Positions 1-12,900 of a DNA stretch of 64,000 nt are shown in pieces; position 1 is the first letter of the stretch, and each line of letters begins with the position of its first letter. Source of the stretch: Steinernema hermaphroditum (taxonomy: Eukaryota; Nematoda; Chromadorea; Rhabditida; Steinernematidae); the NCBI GenBank assembly GCA_030435675.1, contig JAUCMV010000006.1:186001-250000 (forward strand). The letters are read 5' to 3'. The notes below the pieces were generated by a model, which was not told the origin of the DNA, did no database searches, and was given only the letters and a program-made list of their open reading frames with translations. The translations under genes were made by a program, and so were the position numbers.

Positions 1-832
1 CCCGCACTTGATGCTGGATTATTGCTGCTCGTCGCCGTAGTCGAAGGCATTTCTCTCTCTGGGACACGAGCTTGTCGAGCTGAAAATGGTGTTCAAGTCA
101 AGTGCCTTTGAAATGCATTGCAAATGCAACCTTCATTCCGCATGCGAAGTCGTAAGGGGAGTCGAGGGGTCTTGAACTCCGGAACTGCTGCTTTTTCTAA
201 GTCACCTGTTTACTGTTAACTATTCACCCACCAACCTGCTTTGCCATGATGAGCCGTGGACCTTGCACTTATCTCGGGGAAGCCGTCGTTTCCCGTTGGG
301 TGTGCAGAGCCATCTCTTTCTGAAAGCATCATAGTTGACCAACACATATCCGTTTTGAATGTTGACCCAAACTCAGGTCAGGTGGCGACGAAGGACTGTC
401 GGGGCTTTCGTTGCGTCGACCTCTCTGAGCGATGGCGATGCTGGTGGCCCCTACAAATGGTTATTTTGTAAGTAGTTGCTGAGTAGGAGGTAGTTCTATA
501 AGAATTGTTTTCGGGCAGTACAAGTGTCAAAGTGTTTCCGTCCCTAAGTGCACACAGGTCATGCCAATTCCCCACAGTGCCGATCATCAATTCAGTCACC
601 CGCCAATTTAGTCTTATCGAACGTTAAAACTAACTTGACTGATGCTGTAGCTGCTGTGGACGGCGCAAGGATGCAGTCGCTTTATGCGCGTAGAATTCAC
701 TACGAGCACGGTCTGAAATATTTTTCATGCAGTGTGAAAATAACGAAAAAGTCGTACCGTCGTGGTCCGCAGCTCCAGATGTACACGATTCACGAGCGAC
801 CATTCCCACTATGAAAGGCTATTTCAAGAATA
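1..832. other. intergenic / no supported gene
   Basis: Short ORFs occur on both strands but none has a recognisable domain or a convincing splice structure. On the minus strand a Ser/Thr/Asn-rich reading frame with an ATG near position 51 runs off the left edge; it could be a first exon of a gene outside the window, but about 50 bp is too little to call. Confidence 0.3.
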
Positions 833-1441
833 CTACTGGAAGACAATACCTTGTGCGTGCTTTCCGAACTTAAGCCTTGCTTCTTTGGACAGTGAGTAGA
901 ATTCGGTGAGGAACTTGATTTCGCCGGAGTAGTGGCTACCGTCCTTGTGGTAGGCTCGGCGGACTTCTCGCCATGCGGCGTACAGCAGATTTTCATCCAC
1001 TGCAAATATATGAAATGACGTTACATTTTTGTGGGGCGCAAGCCTACAAAACAACCCAGAACCGCTGAAGTCCAGTGGCCCAAAACTTAAAGAACGATTC
1101 TAACAAGTAATTTTCAAAACTGTTTAAACAGAACGCATGTCAAAACACTTATAGTAGCTTAAAACTCAAATTTTTCGACTGAGCATCGAAGCTGTGAGCG
1201 TCCACGTGGCAAAAAAAACTTTTTTTTTCACTATTACTATTAATTAGACATGCAAGCGTCATTTACTGTTTGGATGTCGGAATCCGATGACGGTGATTAG
1301 GTGGCCCCAATCGGCGTAAGCCTTCGGGTTCCGCTTGCTCAGGGCTGGGATGTCCCTATACGGGGTGAGGCAGAGACGGTAGAAGAAGGGGTAGAACTCT
1401 ATTTTCCCCAATATATAGCCCCACGTCCCTTGGCCATACAT
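833..1441 (-). CDS. single-module MADF-like domain protein
   Basis: Two exons, 1441-1267 and 999-833, joined by a GTAAAT...TTGCAG intron in phase 1, give a protein of about 113 residues that is almost entirely one MADF-like domain. The first exon has the aliphatic helix with 'KIEFYPFFYRL' and a later Trp ('YADWGH'). The second has 'LLYAAWREVRRAY' followed by 'GEIKFLTEF', matching the MADF pattern W..LR..Y...FL. MADF domains are Myb/SANT-like DNA-binding folds of transcription regulators. A TTACAG acceptor lies about 40 bases upstream of the ATG and could be a trans-splice site. The copy is divergent: the usual Tyr-Gly-Gly before the intron is replaced by 'FRHPN', and no C-terminal extension follows. 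The exon structure is clear; the function is inferred from the domain family. Confidence 0.6.
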
Positions 1442-4384
1442 GGACAAGAACGTTTCATATGAACTCTAAATTACATAAGTAAAACTGTAATAAAAAGAGA
1501 GAATTACTTCTTGTCCAGACCTATTCTTCTGGTCTTTGACGACGGATGCGCCACGCACAGTTTTCCTGATTGGCGCCTTAATATCGTACTATGTTTGACT
1601 TTAAGTGAAATGTGACTCTTTACCATATCTATTCGCAGGGAAGAACGATGGAGAAAACAAGAGAGGACCGAACCAAATAATAAAAGTGATCACTGGTTAC
1701 AATAAGTAGGCAACACGAATGTAATAAATATAGCTCGGAGAATGCACTGATGTAAATAGAGGTAGCTCAGAGTACTGAAATCTACAGGTTGGCAATTGCT
1801 AGGTCAAGTATCATTAAAATAACTTTAAAGCATTCGTAGCATATGCGTTAAAAGACCGCGGTATGAACAGCGACATAGAAACGGAATGGATGGGTGTCAA
1901 AACGTACCAGATACGGAACTGGATAAGCCGCTGGGATTTAGGGATTAGACACAGGCGAATGACTCATATATTCAATGGGTGGAAAATTGAGACGTCGAGA
2001 GTGTTATTCCTCATGCCAACGAAAAAAGAGATGAATGTGATGAAAAACAAAGCTAAAGCGAGCATATCATATTCACTATTCATTCATTTCGTAAAGAATG
2101 CCAGGTGTATTTAGGAATCAATGAAGTTGGGAAATATAAAAATATGTAGATTGCCTATGATCATGTTCCCTATAAAGAAAAAGGTGGCGTGTTTCACATA
2201 AATTTCGAATTGTATGTACCCAGCCGCTGGAAAGGGTCGTCCGAAAGATCTGTCACACAAAGAATCGGTAATATTTCCAAACCCTAGAAGATTCAAACAA
2301 AGCGCATTTAGTCGCAATAGTCTTTGAAACTTTCGCACCAGCTTGTTGGATCCCTTTCTACAAGCCTCAATTACTCCTTCAAAATCGCCATTGTTTTATT
2401 GATGCTTACAAGTTTTTGTGGCTTTTTTTATAATCGCAGAAATATGCCACTAGGCCAACATGCATAAAGCATAATAATAAAGCCACCCAGTTCTATGAAA
2501 GATCTGTCGTTTTGGCACGTTGCCTTCGAAAAGAAAACGGCTTAGTAAATTGCATTCGCAAATTCCGGCGCGCGCATTTTGGCGATGTGCCAGAAGGCCT
2601 GTGCGGCATGTGACGCCGAAGAATATAATTATTAGAAGAGCGTGAGGGATAATTATAATGCCGTGATGACGACAACGTCACATGCGAATGACTCGGCCTA
2701 GTCTTATAAAGACTTATACGTGCACGGAATACATATATTTAGCAGTTAACAGAGAGACTGACTTCCCGAACGTCCCTCAAAACCAGTTCCCTCTCTGAAT
2801 CTTTGTTAATTACTTAGGTGTGCATGTGGTGTGAGAATTTTCCGAGGGTTGTGTTGTCTTACAGCCATCCTCCTTTGTCTCCCACTTGTCGTTTCCTACA
2901 AAGCATGCGGTCTTGGGCATTCAGAGCATAGGTATTGTCCCATTCCATATAGAGAAGTAATCTAATAAATTAGACCGCAACAACATTTGAATGGAATGAA
3001 ATAGATGGTGCGAGTAGATTCTTGAAAAATATGCATTTAATATCATTGCTATGTTAACAATACAAGAACGTTTATTAAGGATTGATGAATTCCATCGCCA
3101 GTGGTGAACATCCGTACGTACACTCGAAGGCGGACACGAAAGGGTCATATCGAATACGGCCGCCATCGAAATGAGGATTGAGGGGGCTGTGTTCGGCCAC
3201 TGGAGGGACGCCTAAAAGTAGGAATAACCTTTATAAGGCGTGCTGAAAACAAACCGTAGCGTGCTAGAGGCCTGTACACTACGTGGCATACTCCAGAAGA
3301 TGCTTGCTGTTGGGCCGTCAGCTGATTTGCAGGTAAAGTAAGTTCTAGATGTGTAAATATGTTTGTGGATATGGTCACTTAACATTTACCATATTGCCTG
3401 ACAGCTGTAGTTACGGTACCAGCTGAAGATGTTGCCGATAGATCAATGGGTTTGTCCATCGTAGTTGTTGTTTGAGCAGTTTGAATGGTCCCTGCAGAAA
3501 GGACCCTTTATTATGGGAAAATATTGCGGAAGTAACATTCTGAACTCGAGCAAAAGCTGCTTAAACCTGATCCTGGCACCCAAGCGACTGGTTCAAGTCA
3601 TAACTGCCATGTTTATTTCGAAGTTTCGCATAGTTATAGACGTTTCTTTGTTACGGAGCGTAAGTAATTAGACGGCATGGGTACTGAATTCCATGTAAAC
3701 ACTACAAAACGCTCGCCGCCAGATTTCGAAGAAATGAGTTCGATTACAATTCGATCCAAAAAATATTTTTTGAGAGCCGTTAAGGACCAACAGCTAATAT
3801 TGAACTATGACTCATACCGGGAGTGTGCGAAGGCAAGACGGGATCCGTTGTAGGGGGGTTTACGAGTGCTAGCGGGGTTCCTGAAGAGCCGTTGGTCGAG
3901 ATGTTTCCTATAAATACTGCAAGCACTGAATTGTACATGGCAGTAGAAGTTACCAATGTTAAAAGGTACTGTCATGTTGTTCACCACGTTTGATGGCAGA
4001 GTTAAGGTGAGCGACTGTTGTGGTGAAGGAATGTCGGCGCCTGAAATGTCTCCCAAATAGTACTAATTGGATCTGAACTGAAAGTCAAAGATGGTCGTGC
4101 CATGCCAAGATCTTTCGCAGTCAAAATGAAAAAAAAATATGAAGCAGGAACAACTGATTTTCTGCCCTGATAAAGTAGATGTCACAGAGCCGACGAAAAA
4201 TTCCCTTTGCAAGGAAAGAAAACATGTTGTTCAATTGTAGGCTCCCAGGTCTTTGTACGATATTGATTGAGAAGACGCATTAGTTTCTGGCGCTACCTGT
4301 GCTCGGCATCGTTGGGTTTGTGGACAGTCCGTAGCCCGTTTTGTAGATCTTGTTTATATCCATCTTCCACTCAGGGTAAGGTCC
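1442..4384. other. long non-coding or unassigned stretch
   Basis: I see no gene I can support. ORFs are under 90 codons, overlap on both strands and show no domain or splice logic. The stretch is AT-rich with scattered homopolymers. The right part probably includes the 3' untranslated region of the minus-strand Ser/Pro-rich gene that ends at 4385. Confidence 0.35.
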
Positions 4385-7300
4385 TTAACAAGTTGGTGCA
4401 ACAACGTTCATTGTCGCATTCATACCGGTTGTGTCGAGATAATAGGGCAGGTCAACCCAACCTGGCAGAGTTGGCCTATTGTGAGGAACGGCGCTTGAAG
4501 GGGGCGACGCTTGAAACGAATTTGGTGGTCTAACTCCAGAGAAAGTGTTCTGATCTACGGTTTTTAACGTAGACGATAATTCAACGCTATAGTTACTAGT
4601 TGATGTGGCGACGGGACGCAGAATTTGTGAAGGAACTGTGTGGTTGAGATGGGATGCTGAGTGCTGAAGCTCTTTAGCCGGGCCGACGGGGCAATCTGAA
4701 AATGGATGAACTCCTGAGAAAGTAGAGGCTAGTTCTACGACCTGCGGAAGCAGGTAGGTGACCGCTTGAAGGAGGTGGAAATCGCTGTCCCAGCATTGGA
4801 TAAACAGCGTGGAGGGAAAGGCCTAAAATGTATTTGCCAATTGAAATTCATCTTTTGTGTTACGAATGTACGAATTTTTCAGGTGGCGCCATTACTGAGA
4901 AAATAACTTTGTTTACCTGATGTGTTTGTCGGAAACTGACCGCAGAATGGTTGACGCGCTGGTAAAATCGGACGATACTGAGGTGCGGTGGGAGATGAGA
5001 TTGGTGAAGCCGTTTCTTCTAAAGTGACAGGGATTGTAGAATATGCATTTCTGACAGGAATGCTTTATGGTGCCTTTCATCACAATTTTGTAGTTTAGTT
5101 CTGGAAGACAATGGTACGGTGCGGCGAAAAGCCATGAGAATGATGACCTGGCGCTGGTAATTATCATACATCAATAGCAAATCTAGCTGCGCGTGGGAAT
5201 CTGAACAATGAAGTTAATGACTTTCATATGCTTGTGCACATAGTTCTTGAAAATTGGAGGAAATTCACCTTTGTTATCACCGATTTTCGAGCGCATTTTC
5301 GTATCTACTTAATCTACTTACTTTTTGGCTTGGTAAGTTTGTTCCGCTGTGGCTTGTTTATCAGCTTCTTTACAGATGCTGACTCTAAAAAGACTAATTT
5401 ATAGGAGCGCCCCGACAAATGACCTTTTGGTGGTGCGGCTGTCAATGGTGGACGAGGAAGTGTCATAGGGTTTCTAGGGGTTTTCTTGAGATAGTTCTTA
5501 GATGGACAATTTGCTGACGGCGGCATGCGAACTGATGGCATCCTCACAGATCCTGGAGTGGAAGGAGATAGGACTGGTACGTTTTGTGTGGAGATGTTTC
5601 TTAATGAAGAAGCTAAAACAACTCATCATGACCGAGAGCATATTTGAAGGAACCTGCTGGGGTGACCAAGGAACTGATTAGTGACTGATCCGTATTACAC
5701 GGTGGATTGGCTGGCAAACACTTGTTTGAAGGCGGCGCAGAGCGGAGGAGATGACTCATAAAAAAATTATGCCAGGCAGTAGACTTGGGCGGACCGACGG
5801 TTAATCCTGAAGTGTCGTTTTCTCACAATAGCCTAAGAAACAATACTGCATACCACTTGGCTGGTTTGCAGCTGCTGGTGATTTCAATTGGACTGATTCG
5901 TTAGGTGCTTTTTGAACAAAGCTCGGAGCCACCATAGAAGGTGTGTTGCTAGGCTGGGCTGTCGAAGAAGGATTGGCGGATGTTGTAACCTGATTTGCAC
6001 TTTTAACTCCAAATGTAATAGGTGGGTCGTCGGGCTGAGTCAGTAAAAAGTTCACAGCATTCAGGAAGTTCCGTGAAACACCGCTCCTTCCGTCCTCTGG
6101 GCAAGCACTTGTGAACCCTTCAACCGTTACTGAAAGGAGGCTTTCAGCGAAAAAATGACTGGCTTTGTTTACCTTCACATGGCAATGAATGTGGCCTCCG
6201 TGGATACGTTCCCATGAATTGTAGCTCTACAAGGTAATTGTTTTTCATATAGGAGATAATAGTCAACATACCATTGGCGTTGCCATAAAGTTCAGCACCA
6301 GTCGAAATTTTTGCTACCGTGTTCGACTTCTTCATCTCCGTTTTTCCCTTGACCGTAACTGGGGCCGAGGCAAGATTCCCAGGGGCCGAGGCAAAATTGG
6401 ACTTTTTCGGAATTTGCCCTAACACTGGAATGATTCAAGAGTAGAAGAATCATTTCCAATCACTTACCACTTCCAGTAGTTGCCGTTGTTTTTGGATTCA
6501 TTATCGCTTTGCCAGATTCTAGGATTTCGATGGTGCACTGGTCAGAACGGGGTGAGTCTGTAATGAACCAAGATGATGGTTGCGCCAACGAATAGACAAA
6601 CCATTGCTTTTCATCGTCTTGTGTTCATCTGCATTCTGTCGAGCCGACCACCGCTTCTTAGGAGGTTCAAGAGCCCTAAGACTGAGCGAAGACACAGGCT
6701 TATTTGAACCTTGTACTGAAATTAGGATTTGACAGATTTTTTTACTTCTGAGTGTACCATTCATGGGGGGTAGTTGTTGCTTGCTGTGCTGAGAAACAGT
6801 AACGGCTTTTTCTAAATGGCTAAAAGGGGAGTGAGCGATAGTTATGCCCGCTTCATGTGAATTTGCGACGGTTCTTTGACTGGCGGCTAGTTGGCAAAGA
6901 CGATGGTGAAGTTTGTCAATCTCTGCAATTAAAATATCAATTGATTTGTTATGACAAACAGGTGAACTCAACGCTGTACTAGGGACAATTGAAACCTCAC
7001 ATTTTAGAATAGATTACGGGGAAATCATTGGGAGCTTTGTACATTACTTGTGAAAAATTTATACCTGACTTCTCGGTAAGTGATTTGTTGCTTTCCTTCT
7101 CTGCACTGGATGGTATCGAGCTGCGCTTTTGTTCTGCGTCGTGTAACATGGTCTGTGGTTTAACATTTACATGTCCTATAAGCATGTTATTAAAGAATGA
7201 CCCACAGCTTCTAAAGCTCCATATAACAACCTTTTGCTGCAGGTACTCTCGAAGGTCTTGACAGAGATCTAGCGAAGTGTTCCTTCACGGCGCTCTCCAT

Positions 7301-8141
7301 CGATGCATCCTGTGAGCCAAAGGAAGTGACAATTTGAAGTTGTGAAGATGATGCACCGGAAGCTGACACATTTCTGTCCTTATTCGATCGTGCAATAGTG
7401 GCCGGTTTGCCGTTGACAGGCTTTTCAGTCGTTTTGCTGGCGGAGGAGACCAACGGCGATGTATCAGGCTGTCGTTCTGAACTCATACACTACTTTTCAA
7501 AGTTTTAAAGCTGAGAGATACTTTGATATTTACGGGGTACTTTAGCTGACATGCTCGGTGTAGATTCCTGTGACAACACAGTTTGACTGGACCGACTCGG
7601 TTTGGCGACTGACTGTGCCATTAGCTGTTCAGCGATGGTGACGATTGATTTCAGAGAAGTAGGAACGTTGTTCGGCTGAGGGCTTGATTCTGCACTTTCG
7701 TTTTTGTTCACTATGAAATGATGTTTTATAGCCAAAAAATAAACTATCTGTGTCCGTGAATACACATTGGAAGTTGGTAGAGAAGTTTCGCGGTTTAGAA
7801 TTCAAAGATAAGGTCACAATGACAACACAACGACCCTACAGGTTGATATCAAATGTTAAGCGACAGTAGTAGTGTATATTAACAATAATTGTACCTATTG
7901 TAGCTGTGTTAGTCCTATCCCGCTTAGACGCTTTCAAAATCGGTTTTGACGACGTCTTAGACGTGGCGATGGGATCTACCGTACTTTTTGGGCTTCTTTG
8001 CTCATTATCGGCCGTCTTCTCTGGTCGAGACGGGGGAGACAACGTTACCGCTCGACTCCGCGTGACTATCGACGTCGCGGTAGGGGCGCTACGTTGGTAG
8101 CTGCCTCCAATTGGACGATATGCGCTGTCTACGCAGTGCAT
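4385..8141 (-). CDS. Ser/Pro-rich low-complexity protein, multi-exon
   Basis: A chain of minus-strand open exons has consistent Ser/Thr/Pro/Gln/Asn-rich composition and GT...AG boundaries. The probable first exon starts at 8141 with 'MHCVDSAYRPIGG' and continues through 'SPPSRPEKTADNEQ'. Later exons lie around 7765-7505, 7486-7210, 7185-7000, 6971-6519, 6425-6190, 6178-5801, 5547-5314 and 5080-4920. The last open frame, about 4720 to 4385, contains 'PTLPGWVDLPYYLD' and a TAA stop. In the 6.2 kb part, a short intron removes an in-frame stretch and joins 'LYGNAN' to 'ELQFMGTYPRR'. I recognise no domain. Composition suggests a mostly disordered protein, perhaps a regulatory scaffold, but that is inference. 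Exon joins were not all resolved, and the region could hold two genes. Confidence 0.4.
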
Positions 8142-8756
8142 AAGCAGACAGTACTACTCACTGAAGCGACTCACCCGCGTAGTAGCCGGCATGTGGTCGT
8201 CTCTTCCGTAAAACCCTCTTATCCGCGTCTTTGTCGGGATTCTCCATCGATCGATCGCCTTAAGCCGATTGGCGCTCCTAAGTCACTAATCTGAAATTTA
8301 TTAAATTGTGACCACATGACAAGGTCTAGAAATGCGATCACGGTAAACATGGAGAACAAGTGCGGACCAACGCATAAGACGATCATCAGTTTTGACATTA
8401 AAATCAGTCCGACATTCAATTAGGTGGAAGTTGTGAGGCAATGATCGAGTAGAAGAAACACTTGTAGCATGGGCACGACGGATGGTGCAGCGGCTTCGGA
8501 TAGCCGACGTGCTGAAAGTCTGTAATTCATGTGAACACAAAGAGTAAAAGATGGACATACTCGGCTTTAGAGGCTTTCTGTGCCGGTTTGTACGTCCTTT
8601 ATAGTGCATCTTGCGTGAAGATGACTCAAGTTCGGGATTGTCTGAAAGTTTATTATGTTAAATATATAAATAAACCTAGTACATATGAATAGACACGAGC
8701 CAGAACCGATCACAGTATGAAAATATAAGTCGGAAATAACAGAGCTGAGGGATAAC
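8142..8756. other. short intergenic stretch
   Basis: Nothing supportable is seen between the 5' end of the Ser/Pro-rich gene and the 3' end of the next minus-strand gene. Open frames here lack splice logic or similarity that I can recognise. Confidence 0.3.
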
Positions 8757-9979
8757 TCATTCGATAAGTGATTGAATGTTGAAGAGGCTTCGGTGTGAAG
8801 AAGGTTGAGTGAACTGTAAGTTATTCGGCGACGGTACCAAGCTTTCGTAAGATGTGGCTTTCTCTTTAAGGCCATTGAATGTAACCGTATTTTCCGGAAG
8901 CGGTATGTGATCTCCGGAGGTGTCTGATTGGCGTTTGTCTTCAATATTTTTAAAAGCAATGATGTATTTCTGTTGCGTAGCAATTCCTTGAAGAGACAGA
9001 TCTGAACAAAGATTTAATAAAAGAAGAAGTTGTACATGGTTTACCAAGAGGGTATTTAAGCAATTCGCTCTCTTTAATGTTCGGTGGCAATCTTCTACAT
9101 TCAGCGCTCATTCTGCGTTTAGCTTCGAGATACGAATTGCAGAATACAGCGGGAGCTAGGAACTGCTTCGTCCACGGATTACCAGGACCTAAAAGGATTG
9201 ATTGCTCATATGAATTAGCAAACGTACCGAATAGTAGGCGTGGAAATAAGGCGCTGTGTTGGGTAGAAGGAACTAGTAGATCTAAGAACGTCTGTTGATC
9301 TTCATAGGTTGGTATTGGTGTACAAAAACTTGAATAGTTCGCGTCAGTGGACGATGCAGAGACAGAAGGCGCTGTACTGGGAGAGGAGGGAAGTGACAAA
9401 GACGAACTGACCAATGTAGGAATATCGGTTGAAATGGAAGGGGGAGAGGCTATTGGGACAGTGACGTTACATGGAACCACTTCTGCGGATTTTCCGATTG
9501 ATATGTTTTTTACTAAAAAGTCTTCAGTAGATAACTTCCGACTGTAAATAACTTCCCCATAGACAGTCGTTCTTGTCTTCGCTCTTCGTGGCGCCTCTTC
9601 AAGGCTTCCACCCTAGATGGACGTAGAGCGTTAAGATAGGGAATCTTCCCCACGTACTTCAGAGCTCCATGCATCGTGAAGTAGTTCACCCGAATCGACT
9701 TCCACGCACCCCAGACTGTTGCTGCATCCACTAAAGCCGTCGTTAGATTATTCTATTTATTAGAGTTCCTATGCCTGCATATCGTTTCCTCATTTCCCGA
9801 ACGACATCAAGGAACGCCTGCGCGAACTTTGGTCCTAAGACATTCCAGTGGTGGGCAGACTGGAGATGAGACGTTACTGTTGTGTAGAGGATTGGGTGAT
9901 GCCCAACTAACTCGATCATCAAATCGCATGCTTCTTGACCAAACTGGCCGAAGAGCGATTCGGCATGGACAGATTTCAT
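8757..9979 (-). CDS. single-module MADF-like protein with long C-terminal tail
   Basis: The ATG at 9979 lies 12 bases after a CTTTCAG acceptor, which could be a trans-splice site. Exon 1 (9979-9775) encodes 'FGQEACDLMIELVGHHPILY' and the second helix. The in-frame continuation is exon 2 from 9730 with 'VWGAWKSIRVNYF' and 'KIPYLNAL'; joining them needs a GC-AG intron (AG|GCATAG), phase 1 as in the other family members. Downstream exons from about 9512, 9188-9045 and 9001-8757 encode a Ser/Pro-rich linker, a piece with 'AKRRMSAECRRLP', and a polar tail ending 'FNIQSLIE'. The donor of exon 2 near 9540 was not resolved. One MADF-like domain at the N-terminus suggests a sequence-specific DNA-binding regulator. 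Confidence 0.6.
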
Positions 9980-12900
9980 GTATGACGACCTCTGAAAGGT
10001 TTTTCGGATAGAGATGATACCCTGCGATCTGATGGGAAATTTTAAAACAGATGGAAACCTAACCAATCATAGTGTCAAGTGTCCATGTCTTCCCTACTCA
10101 CGTTTTTAGTTTTTGGTAGCTCGTAACCATTTAGCTCTGGTAGCTCGTGACCATTTTTAGAAGCCCAATGGTTGACTGAGCTAGAATCCGAGGGTGACGT
10201 GGACGCGAATGAAGAAGCAGGAGACAGCGACATGTTTGAAGTGTGTGTTCGTCACAAAATCTACATTAATGAACCTGAAAGGAGTCTACGTTTAGTGTTC
10301 GCACAGAGGTGACAGTATCATTTCTGCCTGAGTAAACATGGAATTGGAATGGAATTTGGAAATTTGCATTTGGAACCACTTTAGGATTTTCTTTTGCTTC
10401 AGCGGGCTACGATTCAGATCACCGCAGATTTCGCGAAAAACACATTTTCATACGTGACGACCGCAAACACCGAGGGCCTTTCATTTGATACTCGACGCCA
10501 CCTGCGACTACGCAAAGAGACAACATCTACAAACATGTAAACTAAAAAGGCATGAAGAGAGTCGTCGGCACACCCTAATCACGCGAAACAATGCGGCATC
10601 AAGGGTTGGGGCGTTTCCGAGACGACGATACCCTCGCGGTGCTTTTCGCCATCGCGATCGCCGACCCGACGACAAAGCGCCGACCGAGTGGCGCAATAAA
10701 CAGTGTCATTGTCGGATGGAGCGATCAAAGCTTTATCAAGACGATCGCGACTTCGTGAGCCAAGGGTGGGAGAACTGTTTTAGGACGTTTTGCAGAAGCC
10801 TTTTTACATTCTCCCAGAGACCGATGTTTGGGTTAAGGGAGGTGTGGCGCCGACCGCGGAATTTTTAATAGGAAAAGTGTAAACTTGCATTCCAAAAAAC
10901 GGCAGTCCACAAAATTCGGCGGGAACATTATTATTCATGATCGTGATGAGTAATTGGTCGGAAGGCTATAACGTTTGCAATGGGCTACGCTTGGGAGGTA
11001 TCTACGACAACGCGTGACATCCATTCGATGCTCTGAGGGGAGTGGGCCGCTCTCTTAATTAGGGGCGAAACTTCAGTGAGTTGGTCCTTGTTTTTCCTCA
11101 TTTTGCAAGTTAGTGGAGTTGGTGACAATCCGTTTAACAGTTTAAGAGAATCCAAACTGTCTGCAAACAGCGTTTCACGATGAGTGCTGAGGCGACCAAT
11201 TCTTCGGGACATGAGTTGCATTGCCATGCCCATTCTGCGTTCATCTCTTGTTCATTGTTCATTCTAATTAGGCGCTATAAAGGTACGTAGGGAATGTGTT
11301 CATTTGCATACCCTGTTTCGTCGTCGTTTAATTACAGTCGGATAGAAAGAAGCTTCAAGATGCACCGGCATGGTGAGCAGAAGACTGTGCACATCTAAAT
11401 CAACTTGTAGCACGGTCTCATCAAACAGTTTTGTACGAATTACGAAAATGAGCGGAACTCTGCGCTTGAAAGATAGCCAAATGTGCGATCTGTTTTATTG
11501 ACCATTAACCTACCGTACACCCTCCTTTCGCCCATGTCGCACACCATTCGCTCTCTCGCGTATGCACTTTCGCGTCGCGCTTTACAGCGCCTTTTGAATT
11601 ACTCCCCAAAGTGAGCGCGGCCACACTTTCCGCGGCGATCGGCGTCACAGTTTCATTTGGCGACATTGCCGACAGCCGAACGATGGGTACTGTAGTCGAG
11701 TTGAGGGGTGCACTGATTATGTAACAATACCGTATCCAGACCAATTATGATCAAGCGAATAGTCGTTAATTTATTCTGTGAATTTAATTTATTCGCTGTT
11801 TCCCATACATTGTGTGCAAGCTTTGCGCAGAAAACGTCATCCAAAAGTTGGCGCGCCGCGAACAAAGAAAGACAAATCCCAACGCTTCGGCCGACGGTGC
11901 TGCGCTGTACTTTGAAGGGAAGAACGATGAACATATACAAAGTGGCTACAACTTTTTCTTTTTCTTTCGGGTGATGCTTAGCAGACAGCAAACGTATAAG
12001 CACATGAAGAACGGAATGAACTGTATAGTGACACAGGTTAAGCATGCCATTATATCACAGGGAGGCTATCAAATGGCCTAGGAAGGGGACAAACAGTAAA
12101 TAACCAATGGATTGAATGACTACATCACAGACATCTTTTCTTACTAGTAAAACATGGCCGTCTTATGATCGGCTATTGGAAGAGAAATGGAGTCAGGATT
12201 CATTATGCTTATGCTATGTTGCGAACAGGCGCACAAGAGTTAATAGGCTTGTGTCCTATCGCTAAGTGTTCATTTTTGCCATTTATCTTATTGATGACAT
12301 TATGCAGTGAAGGATATTTCACATTTGCGCAAAAATAAAAAAAATCACACCGTTGACGTTGATCTTTTTCTGGGGTTCGTCTCGAAGCGATATCAGAGTA
12401 GAACGGGCGTCGAAACCGGAAAGGGCTGATTTCCATACAGCATCGTAATCCTCCCAGGACCAACAAGGGGTGATGTAGTTGAGCTGATGAGTATTAACTT
12501 CATTTTTCATAACCTTAAAATCCCTATTTGTACTGCAGAGCACGAAACAAGAAGTCGTTAAATTTTCGCTTTGTGATGCAAATGATAGGAGCTTAAGTAG
12601 GGAAAGGGCTTTGAACCAACTAACAAAATCGGTAGCTGTTGCTTTCGGAAAATGGCCACTTTTTAGAAATTATTTCATAGTTTTCTTTAGTAGCAATATG
12701 TCGGTGTTTTTTTTATTTCATTGCACTAAATTATAGCTACTGATTTCCGTAAAATGATCACAAATGAATCCGTTCTTTGCTATTGTGAACCGTAGATGAA
12801 GGTCATACACTCGGGTTGATCGAAGTGATTCTATAACCGGCATCACTAGGCAGGTGACGATAGCACTTTTCATGGCACAAAGGTCGTCCGACTTTGAAGG

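Noticed and set aside
10485..10868. 127-codon Arg-rich plus-strand ORF
   Set aside because: The Arg content follows from local CpG richness; both strands are open, which argues for composition rather than coding.
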